64,000 nt of DNA, taken from Dermacentor variabilis (lineage: Eukaryota > Arthropoda > Arachnida > Ixodida > Ixodidae). Positions 1 to 14,000 of this stretch are shown piece after piece (within the stretch, counting starts at the first letter, position 1; every line of letters begins with the position of its first letter). Below the pieces are notes generated by a model that did no database searches, was not told where the DNA came from, and saw only the letters and a program-made list of their open reading frames with translations. A program made the translations under genes and the position numbers. The DNA lies in contig NC_134568.1 in NCBI RefSeq assembly GCF_050947875.1, positions 259,915,115 to 259,979,114 of the forward strand, in the 5' to 3' direction.

Positions 1-950
1 CTAGAAGCTGCAACTACGGTTGTGTAACCACCTTGGGAATTATTAGTAGTAACCGTGCTTGTCTAAACTTGGTCCTTATTGTTTAAAATGGCATTTGGGC
101 TTCCAAATCGATTATTTTCAATGAAATTTGCTAGTGTAGCAATGTGGAATTAAGAATGTGTGCAAATACTTATCGCCATACGGTGTTTAGACAGCTATGC
201 TTGTAAATTTATAAAGATGAAGTGTAATAACGTTGCAAGTATGCTGAAGTCACGAGCACAAAGATTATACAAATTCATGTACTACCCATCATTCCCATGG
301 TAGCTTAGTGATTACAGGGCCCCGAGTGCCCTCTAGTAATTATTTAGGAAACTATGGGCTGGCGTGGGACTCTTGCGCCATTTTGATACAAATGCAAATT
401 CCTGCATCAAACACAGAAAATTGAGCAAAATTGCACCACACTGCACCAGAACGGCTTTGGGATGTGTGCTCCGGCAGTGGCCGCAAAGAGCGAGCGGATT
501 CATTCTCTGAAAAAAAGTGCAGCTGTTCACATTCCGCACACTACGCGACGGTGCCTTCCGCAGTTTCTAGTTCTGACACTGGACTTTTCCACGCTTCCGG
601 CAAGTGGCCGGCATGTATGGGGCCACTCTGGGATGTCGTCACTGGTGTCAGAACGGCCAGGGTGACTGTATTTAGAGTGTACTAGAATAAGGTTCAGTGT
701 GCCAAGCGGCACGGCGATCTCTAGCTGAGGCTCAGATCGACGAAAAGTAGGCTGAGGGTGCTGCGTGCAAACTAGATATTAGGGAGGCGGGCGCTGTAGC
801 AGGTTCAACAGGCGGGCGTCTGTCCGCAGGGCTAGTATAACGTGAAACTATTTCAGTCGGTTTTTATGCCCATATGGCCGAGGTCTGAGCCATTTTGACC
901 TATCACGAAGGGCTAATGATGGATTTGGAATAAAGTTAGTTTTTCCCGAA
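1..950. other. Intergenic, nothing recognised
   Basis: No reading frame here looks like a conserved protein, and I see no tRNA-like boxes, long repeats or tandem arrays. The 430-700 stretch has overlapping short frames on both strands, which is typical of chance openings in GC-richer DNA. Confidence 0.6.
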
Positions 951-1505
951 AGGCGAAGCGTCGATTGCGATAGCAAATTAGTAGACAGATTTACGAAGTA
1001 AAGATAGTAGTTTTGTCAGATGTGGAAACTTGTAAACATTAGCTTACTAACTAAACAAGTATGGTGTGATGTGCACACAGGCAAACAACACATCTCACTC
1101 CATGACTGCGGAAACTCTTTTCAAACGCTGGAGTAAGGAAGCGTGAAGCAGCATTGACCTTCATGCTGCTTGGCTTCAACGTGAACTAAGCGCTGAAAAC
1201 GCAGCGCATACAAAGCTGTCAGCGCTCGCACTCTGTCCCCATCGCAGATCGCTTTCAAGACCGGCCGTGCCACTAGAACCCCTCCCAGTAGAACCCCTCC
1301 CTCCCCTGCTTTCTTCCCTTGCGTGCGCTAGATTGAGTCGCCATCGTCGGCTCACCCTCGCAGGCTTTCACTCGCACATACATCATATGGCACACGGTGC
1401 TGATGTTATTGCCTCTGGACTTTATGCGGAACATCACGGTGATGGGGACGATGACGACAGAAATGCGCATAGTGTGTTCATATTGCTTATTTACTTGCGC
1501 AATGA
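951..1505 (+). mobile_element. MITE-like repeat, family 1, copy A
   Basis: This stretch aligns by eye with the reverse complement of 9370-9905 over most of its length. Shared landmarks, in order, are a cgattgcgatagc motif near 962, the cattagctta...actaaacaagtatggtgtgatgtg block near 1040-1070, a gactttatgcagaac-like block near 1418, and a cagaaatgc block near 1458. The 5' end has gcgatagcaa and the far end has a damaged form of its complement, which suggests short terminal inverted repeats. No coding capacity is visible. I infer a non-autonomous DNA transposon. The exact ends are uncertain. Confidence 0.6.
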
Positions 1506-4500
1506 GTGCACGCACAGATGAGTCGCGAAAAATCTGAATTTTTTGTTTTCTCATGTAATGAACGCACCCCGAGCTTTGCTACTGTGCAGTCCCACGGTTG
1601 AACGGCCGTGCTGTAGTTTTCCGGAGAGACTGGAATCTTTGACTTGCACATCTGTTTAAAGCAATTAATACACAACACAGGCCTCACAGCACACACATAA
1701 TACACATAGACGCACCAAGAATTATGCCTTAAGGGCAAGTCGTTATTTTGCAATAAAAAAAAAAAATCTGTTTAAAGCAAGCGAACTTAATTTTTAACGC
1801 ATCCTTCCGTCCAGTGCATGCGCAAAGGCACCTTGCAGATTCGAGAGAGAAAAAGACGAAACTGGCTTTCTGCAACATATGCAGTTTGTGTACTTTATTT
1901 ACACTGATGTTATAGGAGAGTGCGGGATGCGCGGCCGGGCACGGCGCGTGGGAGAGTTTAAGCGAAGAACGGGCTGCCGGCACTTAATCGGCATTGTGGT
2001 CATAGTCGGACGCAGTGTCGAGTTCGTGTCTCTGTGGCTTGCTTTTCTCCCTGCCTTTAATTTCAATGTGTTCGATGGGCCTTAAGTCGAGTTATACGTC
2101 TGCTGCGGGACATAGTTTATCTGCTCTCAAAACGGAAACGCTGATCAGGCACCGATAAACTTGACATGCTGATTAGCAGGACAGTCGAGAAATGAGACGC
2201 ACACAGCGTGCGCTTTAATGTGGTGCTTGCGATAATGGCAGACGGCCGGAAGTGGCTGTGAGGACGAGCTGAGGCGCGATTGGTGATTGCTGTTCTGAGT
2301 GCGCGTGGCTTCGCATCTCGTGATTGGCCTAGGCTGCGCGGCTGACGTGTTGGTTTTTTATTATGGAGCCACAATGTGGATGAAGAGGCCAGCGACCTGA
2401 GCGGCAGGTCTGGGGGTTCCGACGCGAAGTGAAGTTACGGTTGGAATGGTATACATGTATTTTTACTGCAAAGTTATCATTGCCGTCTTACTTTTAGATT
2501 TTTGCTGTTTCGAAAATGTCTCCATGAAATTTACCTTGCATACTGAATGCACTCCCTAACTTCGGTAAATTGGGAAAAAAGCATGTTCATTAGGCGGGTA
2601 TATGCAGTAATTGCTAGCTCAATAAAAACATTACAGTAGTCATTGTTATACCAGCCTAGGGTTGATGTGACTCTCTGTCTGCGGTGCCATATAGTGACCC
2701 AGAAGTTATGTTACTACGTCTATTGGACCACATAATTTCAGAACATTTTTCGCTATCATCATGAGCATCAGTGCGGAAATATATAGTTGGATTGTAGCGC
2801 CACCAATGTTTGGCTTTACAGGGAAACATGCGCTGTGCTGCCGCTCAACTCGAATCCTTCTATATTCTAGTACACTATAGCTACAAAGCGTGCTTCTATA
2901 TTTGCTTTGTATTGGTTTATTCTGGATTAAGTCGTGGTTTCGAAGTGTGCTGCCATATTCAATTGTTCCACCAAAATTCAGAATGGCCTGCTCCAAAATA
3001 AAATTTAGACTGCACCAAAACGCAATTTTACTTGCTCCAAAAATTGCTCTAAAAGGACTTCGGGCATGTCCCTGTATGGGGCACATCACCGGCACCATGC
3101 TGTTCAAGTTGTTGCTGTGCAGGGACAAGTCGTGCGCTTGTTCTCTGTACTCTTAAGGCCTTTTCACATGGTGATTTCGTGCGACAGAAATTGCACTCAT
3201 CGCAGGGGGCTACCATCAAGTTGGTCGCTGTGATTAGTATGATTTTTGAACACTGCAACACAAAAACGAAAAAAAGGGGAGAAGATCCATCGAAATTGCT
3301 CACGAGAACTATCTCATGGTTTGTTGCATGTTGTGGTGGTTGGGAAATATATGTCATTCAACAAATCCAGAGTACTGCGACGTTGTTCAGAGCTGTGGAT
3401 TGCCGTATTGGGTGTGTACCATCGGCACCGTGACACAGGAATAGGGCAAATAAAAACTTGTAATTCAGATTCCATTATCTCACTTCTATGCAGTTGTGGA
3501 CACATTATGTGGCAAATTAAATGCATTTTCACAATGGCTTCGGGTGCTGATAGTACATACGTTTGAGTGCCTTAAAGGTTACTGCAAGTTGCCAATACGA
3601 CAAGATGTCCCCTACGAGACAGAATGGTCTTCAGATGTCGGTGCAATTTTCTGATCTATTGTGTACATGTTACTCGTGATACGAAAATGCTGCAGTTGTG
3701 CCGCGTATCGTTTGTAGCATCAGCTGTATTATGATTAAGTCGTACGTGCGGAACAGTTCAAGGAATTGCAACTTCGTCCAAATGCTTTGTCTAGGGCATA
3801 TGTCTTAACGACATTGTGTGCCACACACTACCATTTAGTTACATTCTGTTAGCATTGGTTTTCATGCATGATCTTCCCAGTGGATCAAATTCGCCACTTA
3901 AGGGTGTTACTTCGGCTGCAAGACACAAGTGCTGATTAAGAGCTCTCATACCGTACATGCAGACTATATCGTAATGTATTTTCTGCATTTGAACATCTAA
4001 TGATGTGACTGGGAATAAACTGTATCGTCAGTTTATTTCGGAGAGATGGCATTTACATATTTTTATCTGTTTAACCGGATGGAGTACTATTTTCTTTCCT
4101 GCACAAAAACCAATAAACTTACAATATTTTACCTACTTAGTATCCTTACTGCACCAATATCTGTCATTTTCAGTAATAATACCTGCAATGTCTACGCATA
4201 CATTGTTATATGTTATGTACTATTATACATTTATTACTACACACTTGACTGTACAGACATGACGACGGCGGTGGAGCTGATCGCTACAAAACTGCTAACA
4301 GCTGTGAATGGCTACAATGTGTTCTCACACTGAATTTTAGTAGCCGCTGTCGCGCACTCCAACTTCAAAACATTTAATTACAAAACATGTATTATTTGCT
4401 CCTAATAAAGAAGGGTCAACAATATAATGCTTAGGTTTTCAAATTTACTTAGCATACGCCAGAAAAGCTGGCAGCAAGCAACCTTATTGTTGCACCAGCA

Positions 4501-7500
4501 GAATTGCAAATGTACGGCAAAGGCTCCCCATAAAACTGCATTGTGACTTGTGTGAGTACACCAATCTTTTTTATTACTGTTGCAACATGTGAAATGGCCT
4601 TCTCACTGACTGGTGCAGAAGTGCAGGCATTGTGCCAAGCTCTTTGTAGCAGATGTGGCACAATGATCACAGTGCTTCACATTATTTGGTTAATGCAGTC
4701 TAGCTCGTGGAAGGAGCTGAGCACATGCACAGTGCCTGGAAGGATGCCTGGACAGATTTGTAGACAATTGCAGCATGCTAACTTCATTGAGGTGTGTTCT
4801 TGTGTGCCATATTTGGTGAGCCAGTTGCTTTGTACTTTGTTGCCACTGTTCCAACATCATGTAGGTTACAGCAACGGTGAAAACGAAATGTGCTTCGCAT
4901 GTGACATGGCTCACTTCTGTTGTATCATGTCCTCAATTTGTTCATGCCATGCTGCACTTGCATAAAATGAACTTGCATGGCACTGTGCCCAGCATTGTCT
5001 GTAACTGGTGCAGAAAGTGCAGCCAAACTAAAGCTTAAGACTGGTTAGGCACCCGAGCTCATACTGCAGCACTTCAGGATATTAAAATCAATATCACTGT
5101 CTCCTGGGCTGTCAGCAACATTTCCTTTCTACATGGTTTTTGAAGACTGCTGATGTCGTTGATCAGGACGCTTGTGTGGAGCAGCCGAATTGTCTGCTTA
5201 CTAAGCTCAAATTCTTGACTCTCCCATGTGCGCTGTCATGAGAAGTTAGTGTGAAGTTGTATCTGCTAATGGGAGGGGGGGGATCATGACGGGGCATTGG
5301 TACATGGCCAACCATGCATGTTAAAGCATATAGAGGACACCGGAGCAACTGTGGCATGTTACTTACCATTAAGCATGGCCACTCTAAAGTTGTCATCTCT
5401 GCATCGTTGCTTGCAGTGCTGAGACTTCTAAATCTGCTTCAAGCGGGCTAAATCGGAAATGGCTTGCAATATCTATAGTGACGGTGATTCCAACTTAGGG
5501 GTAATAATTGACCATACTTGCAGGGATAAGGATGACCACGATGCGGACGGCAACCTTGTGTAGCATGTGCACGGGGAACAAATTTTGTGGCAGCTAACTT
5601 TTATGCCCCTTCACGTCACCAGTTAGTGAGCTCATGTGAGGATCAGCTGCCATTACTGTGGTGTGGGACATTGCTCCCTACACTTTTTGGCATTAACTTT
5701 AAAGTGAACCAGTTGCAATTAACATTGCTATCATACATTGATACCTTGGAACACCTTTTGATTTTTCTCTTATTGAAATGTCAGAGTTCGACACTCACAG
5801 ACCCATATACAGCAAAACCTTAAGTCGTATCCAGCAGGAAAAGAAAGCTGTGCACTGAGTGTTAGAATGGCTTATCTAATGACTTCACTGTATGCCTACT
5901 TGCCCACTGAAAGCAAGGTGAGAGGTTTTATTTGGAAGGGCACCCTCACAAGGTATTATTTCTCGTGAAGTGACTGAATTGTCTGCGCTCACTTTGCACA
6001 AAGGACACTAGTCGCATGCTGTAGCTCGGTGAACGTGCATACACCACAGAAATTATGGTGCACTGAAAAAGGTAGGGGCGAAATTTCAGGTCGCTGGTCA
6101 AAACTCCGCTCTGCAGAACACTTTTCCAACTCTAGTAATATGCTAATTGAGAAAGCTGACTGATGCTCCTTATCCGAGAAAGACGTGATGAGTGACTACG
6201 GCTTAAATGGGCTGTAAATGCGTTAAACTCAAAGGCATATGTGTTGCCGTTTTCTCTTTGACCATACAAAGTGTCGCTACAGTGTAAGGGGATAGATGTG
6301 AATAGGATTCTAATTTAGTGGAATTGTTGGTAAAGTAATAGCTTATTGTCATGAGGACACCTGTGGCAAAGTTTCATGCCATGCTTCCGTCAAATATTCT
6401 GATGAATTTAGGCTACAAGTGGCTTACTCACAAGGCAGCTGTTGAAATTATGCAGTGAGTAGCACTGCTTTTAGCACTAACTAGCAAAAGTGTGTGTTCA
6501 GCAGACCTGTAAAGTTATTCTTTAAGGATATCTTCATGTCGTGGTGAGCGCCTGAGCTGACAATGTGTACGGGCTGACAACAGAAAAGTTCTGCAGTTGT
6601 CAGTGTGGATTCTGTATGCTCGTTTTTAAGACAAAATCGTTGCAAGGGGGTCTTTTATTGTGACTTATTTGAGCGACTTTTCGACTGAAATCAGTCTTGC
6701 CCGTCGAAGCGGCATGGATTCACTGCTTCACAGCTGCAGTCATGCCTGAAAGTACTGTACTTCATTGCTGGGCGCATCTTGGAGGCTGACAGTCACTTCA
6801 TTCAGCTGCACCCGTCCTGTCTACTGGAGCTACTTCGACGACATCTGTTGGTGGGCACCTGTATTTCTTATATTGCTGTCCTTTTAACACTTCGAAGGTG
6901 AGCTGAACACACAAGATTTTTATGTCTTTGGTGATGTGGGACACGAGAATGTGTTGCCAGCTGGAAATGATTCCCCCATAAGCGTTACATTCAGTAAAAA
7001 CACTGATTTTACTTATTGGACAACAGTTGCACATTAAGTCATCACTTTGAGGTGGTGAGGAGCTTTGTAACATGGTGCTAGTTTGAATATAGTTAATAAA
7101 CTGCGTCAGTATGGGAAGTTTGGCTACTTGAAGCCTGCTGTCCCAAGATCGTAGCTAAACACGCACAAAAACATAGAACAATATGGAAAAAAGTACAAAC
7201 AGCTTTCACACTTGCTTAGTCAAAGAAACATGCTACATGCACTCTACAAACATAAAAAGAATTTGCATAAAGCTGCAGGTCTATGCAGATCATACATAAT
7301 GCACAGTTGGCGCGTGACCTGTGACAATTACGAGTTGTCTCTGCTCATCTTAAAATAGTTGAAAGAAAAGCACATAAAAGGTCACTAACAAGGAAAGTTA
7401 TCATGGCCATAAACAGATAAAAAGAACACCAAAGCACACAAAAGGTCACTAGTGTGGCTAAAGGCGTCACAAAGTCACTCACATTGTCACTCGCCTCTAT

Positions 7501-8305
7501 TTACAAGGATCTAATGAGAATAATTGTGCATGGCTTTTACAGCTTCTCTGAATTTATAAGGAGAGGACCAGGGTCTTGACTTCTTTAGATGTAATTTATT
7601 TAGAGATACGGGACCTCTACTAAACAGCGCGGCGATCACAAAGCATGTCTCAGTATTGAATGGTGGACATTTGTTCAACAGAAGCCTTAGGGGGACCACA
7701 ATGTACACTCTGAAGGATCATTTTTGTATATGATATAGGTTGATATAGACTAAACACAGGTCTTATGCAATACCAGTACATGTCATTCGAAGATTCTGTA
7801 TATGCCTTTGCATTTACCAAATGTGTTTTGGCATACTTTGAGCACACATGAAACAAAAATGTGATCCTGGGGTATCAAAGTGCAGTAAAACCATTTCAGC
7901 ATTCTGTGGCAAGTTGTAGTTAAGGAATGAGTTATGCTACGTGTTTCTTTGCATCGAAAGGCAGTGACAAAAAAGAAAATGCTTGCATGGGGGTCATCTG
8001 GGCCGATAGATTTTATATAATACAGTACTTGTATCTGGCATGTTTTGGCTAGTACATCTGTGGCCTGCGTAGCAGTGCTTGTAACACATGATGATTTCAC
8101 ATCTTGATCTCCATTTATCTAATACCATGTAGTAGTTGAGTGATTCATGAACTATGGCTGCGAGTGGCAAGGTGTAACGCTATTGTAGTGCACTTTTTGC
8201 CGAGGACCATGAAAATATGTGCTTGATCACTATTTGTTAGTGCAGTGTTGGAAACTGTGGACCACTTGGTAGTGTTTCACATTGAAATTGTATTGAAAGA
8301 AATTG
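1506..8305. other. Long gene-free stretch
   Basis: I find no supportable gene. The longest frames, such as 2706-3128 on the minus strand and 4543-4965 on the plus strand, lack any domain I know and have no paired splice sites or coding-like composition. The base composition is AT-leaning with scattered short A and T runs. It may hold introns or UTRs of an unseen gene, or old unrecognised repeats. Confidence 0.5.
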
Positions 8306-8309
8306 GCCC

Positions 8310-8750
8310 AAATCGTCATCAGCAGCAGCATATTTTTATGTGCACTGCCCCGAAGACAAAGGCCTCTCCCAGCAATATCCATTAATTTGTCTTTCACTAG
8401 CTGATTCGCAAGTTGAGCTTGCAAGTTTCCTAACCATCACACCACCTAATTTTCTTCTGTCCTTTAGTTCGCTTCCTTTGCACCTGTTCTAATCTAATAG
8501 ACCACAGGTTACCCGTCCTATGCATTAATAACCAGCTCAGCTCCATTTTCTCTTATCGTGTCAACTAGGATATTGACTACCCCCGTTTGCTCTAATCCAC
8601 ACCGATATTTTCTCGTCTCCTAACATTATGTCTAACATTTTTCCTTTCACTGCTCCTTGCATAGTCCGTCTCAAGAGTGCTAACCTCCAAGTTTCTGCCC
8701 TATGTGTTAGTATCGGTAGAATGCAATGATTGTCTTAGATAATTAAAAGA
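8310..8750 (-). mobile_element. Old LINE 3' end (fragment)
   Basis: Read on the minus strand, this carries the end of a non-LTR retrotransposon ORF that I recognise from tick genomes. Landmarks are an acttggaggtta block near 8690, a gtgtggattagagcaaacggg block near 8600, a gagaggcctttgtcttcggggcag block near 8355-8375, and a trinucleotide-rich tail (gctgctgctgatg) at the low-coordinate end near 8318-8330. Frame-breaking changes are frequent, so this is a dead fragment. Family assignment comes from memory of the repeated sequence, not from a search. Confidence 0.65.
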
Positions 8751-9044
8751 GAGCAAATAGGCATATTCGCAACCACGCCTCCTCCCCTCCCACACGCTAG
8801 ATACGTCCACCAGCGTGTGTGGGGGATGTATCTTGTGTTTCTGCACGTGTGAGTATGGTGCTTGGTGTGAGTGTACCTATTTGCACTCGTTTAATTGTCT
8901 AAGATGTGTTACCAACAAGCCCAATAGTAAGTTACTTTGCAATGATTGTGCACTTTTGTACACTGGTCCAAATCGGCACATTGCAAATATGCTACCATGA
9001 GGAACTTGCAAAGCCCCTCACCAGGCCCAATTGCAAATTTTGAT
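8751..9044. other. Short unassigned spacer
   Basis: Sequence between an old LINE tail and a possible pogo-like element. It contains a CT-rich run near 8776-8790 and nothing else I can name. Confidence 0.5.
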
Positions 9045-9369
9045 TATGCAGTAAATATTCTCGTTAACTCGAACTCATCTCGAAATATCTGTTAAGTCGA
9101 AATTTTCTGGCCATGGTTTCAAACGTGTTTTTCACCTTTCTTTCACCAAAGTTTTGCACTGGACTCCGGATATCTAAAAATTTCGATTTCGAAAATGCTA
9201 AGGAAAAGGCAACATGTCAGCGTCGCTTGCACTTGCGTTTAACCAGTGCCAACTTGCTGGCTGAGCCAGATGCCACGCAAGGCCGCACTCCCTGCTTGTT
9301 CCCCCTCTCGATCGCTGCTCACGCGCACTTGTTCGACTGCTCAGAGCTGGGAGTCAGCCTTTTTTTTTT

Positions 9370-9905
9370 GCGATAGCAATTATATGGTCACCCCAGGTGC
9401 ATTTCTGCCGTTGGTGTCGCTGTAAGGTTCTGCATAAAGTCCAAGGGCAATAAAATTGTTGCCGTGCGCTGTATGCTGTATCTGCGAGTGAAAGTGTGCG
9501 AGGGTGATCCGGCAGTCGCCGCTAAATCTCGCGCACGCAATGGAGGAAAGCAGGCAGGAGCGCGTGGAGGTGTTCTACTCTGGGCGGCCGCGCGCACCTG
9601 GCTGGGCCGCTGTATCTTGAAACCCATCTGCGGCAGTTACAGAGTCCTCACTGCGCTGTGTTTTCGTGGTTTAGTCTGCGTTGATACGAGTGGCAGCACA
9701 AAGGTCAATTCGCTCGTTGCTGCTGGCGTGCTTCCTCACTCCAGCATTTTCGCAGCGAGTTTCCACGGTCATCGAGTGAGATGTATTCATGTTTTCCTGT
9801 GCGCACATCACACCATACTTGTTTAGTTGGTAAGCTAATGTACAAGTTTATACGGCCGATAAAACTACTATCTTTTGTATAGCTATCGCAATCGATGCTT
9901 CGCCT
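9370..9905 (-). mobile_element. MITE-like repeat, family 1, copy B
   Basis: Reverse-complement homologue of copy A (951-1505). It begins with gcgatagcaatt at 9370 and ends with agctatcgcaatcg near 9893, so its ends form a short inverted repeat around the word GCGATAGC. Two shared blocks, actaaacaagtatggtgtgatgtg and gcaatt...gcatttctgccg, make the relationship clear. No open frame of note. Inferred to be a non-autonomous DNA transposon, here nested within 9045-11036. Confidence 0.65.
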
Positions 9906-10466
9906 TTTGGGCGAAACTGCGACTTTTTTTCTCTTTCATTTAGGGTGCTGGTAGCGTCCCATCAATGTGGTCACAGCGAAATAATAGTGACCTTGGGTGA
10001 CATGATCATCATTTTTGAGCATGTGTGATCAGTCCACACGCTGCGCTCGAAGAAGCCAGTATGCGAGCCCACAGCGTTTCAGTGAGATTGCTGCTTGACA
10101 AGGACGCTCGCTTCGTGCTCGCACGACAGTGAGGCATAACTGCTGCATCACCCGTGGGCATCAGCTAAAGGACCCGACAGTTGTGCTCTTCCGTATTTTG
10201 GTTTGTAAAGTTAAATTATCCAAAAATCATTACGATGCAAAAAGTAGTAATGTCAGTAGTGTCAGTTTTTTGGATGTGTGAAAACGGTTATGCTTGGATG
10301 ACTCTCTTCAACATTGCATGAGAATCAATCGTCTTGGCAAAATGCCAGCAGGATCGTTGCCCACAGACGCCGACGTCTCTGGTGCCAATGCATGCAGAGG
10401 TGACCGAAAATATTATGAGGGGTATTTTGGAAAGGCTCCATGTCATCCATGCGCAGCTAGCAGGAT

Positions 10467-10930
10467 TCTATTAACGCGACAGCGTTAACGCCTATGTCGC
10501 AGAAAATCCAGCATTGGGCGTCGGGTCGAAAAAAATGTCGAACCACATTCCGAACCATGCGTACCCAACCACTTCTCTACCACCAATGTTGCTCACACCT
10601 CGTCTTTCATTCTTTACTAAGTTATTCCTTGGAATTTTGAGAAAGGCAGTGCACAAACAGATCTAACGAAAAAAAAAAAAAAAAACACCCACAGCGCATG
10701 TCATTTATGTTAGCTCTTCTCAGAGTGAAATATTAAAAGCTTGAAACAGTAACAGGAGATCGACCCGCGCAAGAGGTCGCGCGTCTACCAGAATGCTCGC
10801 CTTCGTGCATAGCGTTCGCAGCCAGCATTTCCCGGTAAACTTTACGGTTACATAAGCTGCAGTTGCCGCGAAGCATGAAAAGCAGTGAGGGGTCCTTGCA
10901 TGCTATCGCGTTCCACACTTAAAGGCGAAG
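10467..10930 (+). mobile_element. Hairpin-headed repeat, family 2
   Basis: Starts with a perfect hairpin, TTAACGC-gaca-GCGTTAA (10471-10488), followed 9 bases later by gtcgcagaaaatcc. The same head (TTAACGC-gaaa-GCGTTAA, then gtcgcagaaaa) occurs at 60786. The far end has gctatcgcgtt near 10903, related to the hairpin arm. No coding content. Probably a MITE; the right boundary is a guess. Confidence 0.45.
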
Positions 10931-11036
10931 CTCAAGTGTCGCACCTTCAAATTAAAAAAAAATTTTGCTTATCTCAAAACTTGGCTTATCTCAATATTTC
11001 GGTTTTTCCAGCTTCAAGTTAACGCAGTTTACTGTA

Positions 11037-14000
11037 TACTGGAAGTTTTAAAGTGCCATCTAGGGAGTTTCTCATCATAATAATTTTTCAGATTGGTTCT
11101 CTATTAGAGCAGATATGAGAAATTGAAATATCACGCTGCCATGCTTCCAGGAGGCGAGCTTCATTGAGAATTTGTTTGCTTTGACTAGTGTCTGCAATTG
11201 ACATTTCTTACCTCTGTTCTCCCATATGAGAGCCCAAAGATCACACCTATTTTTTTTTATTCTCCTAGTCTTCATCGCGCAGTGCACTCCCTTGTGGTGC
11301 TATTACATGTTCTGCAATGGACTGTTTATCAATGACACATGCCATAGTCAGCTACGTTCTAGGCAGGGTATCTTACATATAGTTATTTGTGCATGTGACC
11401 TTCACTATCTGGCTGTGGAAGCGGACCCTCTCGATAAAAACAGTTAGCATTTTTTTTGCACTTGAAATTTAAACCGTTTTTGTGCGGTGCAGCCGCATGA
11501 TACTTCGTAGATTCTGCGTGATCTACGTGCCTACTGCAATTGTCTGTTTGCGTTGCCCAAACCTGGTGAGTGGCCCTTTAATCAAAAGAAGACCCTACAG
11601 TCCTGAGATAGCGTTCCTAAATGTCTCCGGAACTGAAATCCTGATTACAATATCAACATTACAGTCTAAATATATAAACCAATGTAGGAGCAATGCTGTG
11701 TTCATGTGTCTTAAAACTTTCTTTGCTTTGAGCACCACTGATATGGGAAACATACTTCAAGGTTGCAACTTCATTTTTGTGGCTAGATACATTTGGGCTC
11801 TCTTGCCAAAAGCTAATTTAAGATTTTGAGTTATGTGAAGAAAGCAGTGCAAATGGCATTCAGAAGAATGATGGTGGGCATGAGTGCTGCAGGAAGAAAT
11901 ATGTTGGTTTTCCTGGCCCTGTTCTTAGTGATGTCTTGACTGTGCAGTGTTATGCCAGAAAACACTGCTCAGAACATCGGTTCACATATTCTGACCCTCA
12001 AAAATTCTCTATTAAACCATTATGGTTGAGCACACCAGAATTTTTTTTTCTTGCTGGGTTTCAGTATGGAGCACAGTTCCTGGCTAAATGCCCACGGCCA
12101 ATACTGAATGACAGGCAGAAAGTGTCATTTGTTGGTTTAGAGCAGGAACACAGGACGAAAAAGAAATTAGGTACACAACCCCCTTTCTTTTGAACACACT
12201 GGTCAGAGGAGACACTGATGTAAGATCTCTGGTTACAGTGGTGTCACAAATGCGATATAAGGCAAATAAAATGTACACCTATGGTTGACATGACGACAGC
12301 TGTCTACAAATTCCAAACAAAGCCATGCATGGCTTGGGGTGAAGCCCACTTCAAGTTTTCTTGGTGTTTTCCCCCTATTGAATAAGCTTCCGCAGAAAAT
12401 ATTTTTGATTGTTTATGCATATTCTCAATGTGTTTTGCACATTTAAATAGAAAATAAAGTATTTTTCTTGGTATTTATATGCGCCGACATTAAATGGTTA
12501 AACATCTCGCAAGTTGTGTATAAACTGCCTCTAGTAGCGTTGCTTCCATGTTATTCATTTGTGATGCATTAAAATTAACAGCACTGGAGCACTGCTAAAA
12601 GAACTTTTAGCTAGGTGATATCTACAGTTCTCCTGAACCAAGACATGCCTAAGCTCAGTTGTAGCTCACCATTAAAAGGCCACTTTTTTTTTTTAGGCTG
12701 ATGTCATTGCATAATAGAAGTGAGCATAACATCAACTATGACTTGCACATAGTACGCTGGGTCCTGCAGCAGCTTCCAGGGCCACCTGTTGGCACATAAG
12801 AATAAACATGTATTTTGGTTTTCAAGATCTAACTAGATGTTTTCTTGCCAACACATCTCACACTTAGCTGATTTTGTCTTGCTTTATGCATTGGACTGAT
12901 ACTCTGCAGTAGAATACTGTTATACATATTATCCTCAGTTGTATATGCTTTTATTGAACTTCAGCTTGTAGGGCATCAGTACTAGCTGCACAGATGAAAA
13001 AGCAATGCATGTGCCGCCACCTGTTACGGGATTTCAGTTTCAGCATGCTCATATTCTACCTCTTATAGTAACGCAAACTTCCGGGATTTTAATGTTAAGC
13101 CTTCAGCAACATGATATGCGTCACTTGCTACGCGTTTTTTCATGCGCTTCTCATTTCTGCACTCGCGTCAAACAAGGCAGGGACAGAGGCTAACGTACAG
13201 CTTGATGCAGTGCACTTTGTAGGGTGCACAAGCGTCGTTACAGAAGTCCGAGACAAAAATACTTCTGCTAAGCATTTGGCAGTATGTTTTCAGGTTTCTG
13301 CAGCTGCCTTTCACTAGTCAAAAGGAAATAGTTGGTATGAGGCATATGATGTGTTCTGTGAAATGGATGCCTAATCTGACGTCCAGTCAAGAGGAGAAAA
13401 GGAACTGTACTTAGGAACCAGCGTAATGTAGTTAGTTATGTAGTGGAGAGTTAGAGTGAGCGGACGGATGATGGTCTGAGAATAAATACTGTAGCCCTCA
13501 ATCCATGCGAGGTTGTATTAATCAAATTGATCCAGATGGAATTGAAAGCAAGAATTAGGATGGGTGGTAGATCACTTGAACCTATGGCTTGTCATTGAAC
13601 TTGGGGTCGTGACACTTGGTTGTGTCATGCACATTTCTAGTTTAACAGTGGACTGTGAGTTGCTTGTAAATAATTAAGCACTTGTATATAATCTTGAAGG
13701 CACAAATATAACTGCTGATTTTATTTGTTACAGCCCTAGTGGAACTTGTTTTGCATGCGAGTACTTAAGTGAGTCCCTGAGGGGACCTCTGAAGACAGCC
13801 ATGGCTCTTGCTCTGTATTATAATTGCCCTGTGGCATGCCTCATGGCATGGGTTGGTTGGTATTTAACATGGCTTAAGCTGTGCAAACACCAATAAACCC
13901 AATAGCTGTTTGTTATCAGGAAAAGCAATTAACTTCGTGAAAAATGTTCTAAATATAGTAGTTAATTACGCAAAAACTTTATTATTCTAAAACTGCTGTG

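Larger units (their letters stand above)
9045..11036. mobile_element. Possible pogo/Tigger-like composite with nested MITEs
   Basis: The left end reads gcagtaaat...cgttaactcgaa and the right end, reverse-complemented, reads acagtaaac..gcgttaacttgaa, each flanked by TA. Such ends with TA target sites are typical of pogo/Tigger-type Tc1-mariner elements. Just inside, both ends carry short repeated phrases of the type ctcgaaatat / ccgaaatatt. No transposase is visible, and the interior is largely filled by two other repeats (9370-9905 and 10467-10930). The pairing of the two ends is my inference; they could belong to separate fragments. Confidence 0.35.

Noticed and set aside
4543..4965. 140-codon Cys-rich frame
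   Set aside because: Cys spacing does not match a known finger or knuckle, and there is no supporting context.
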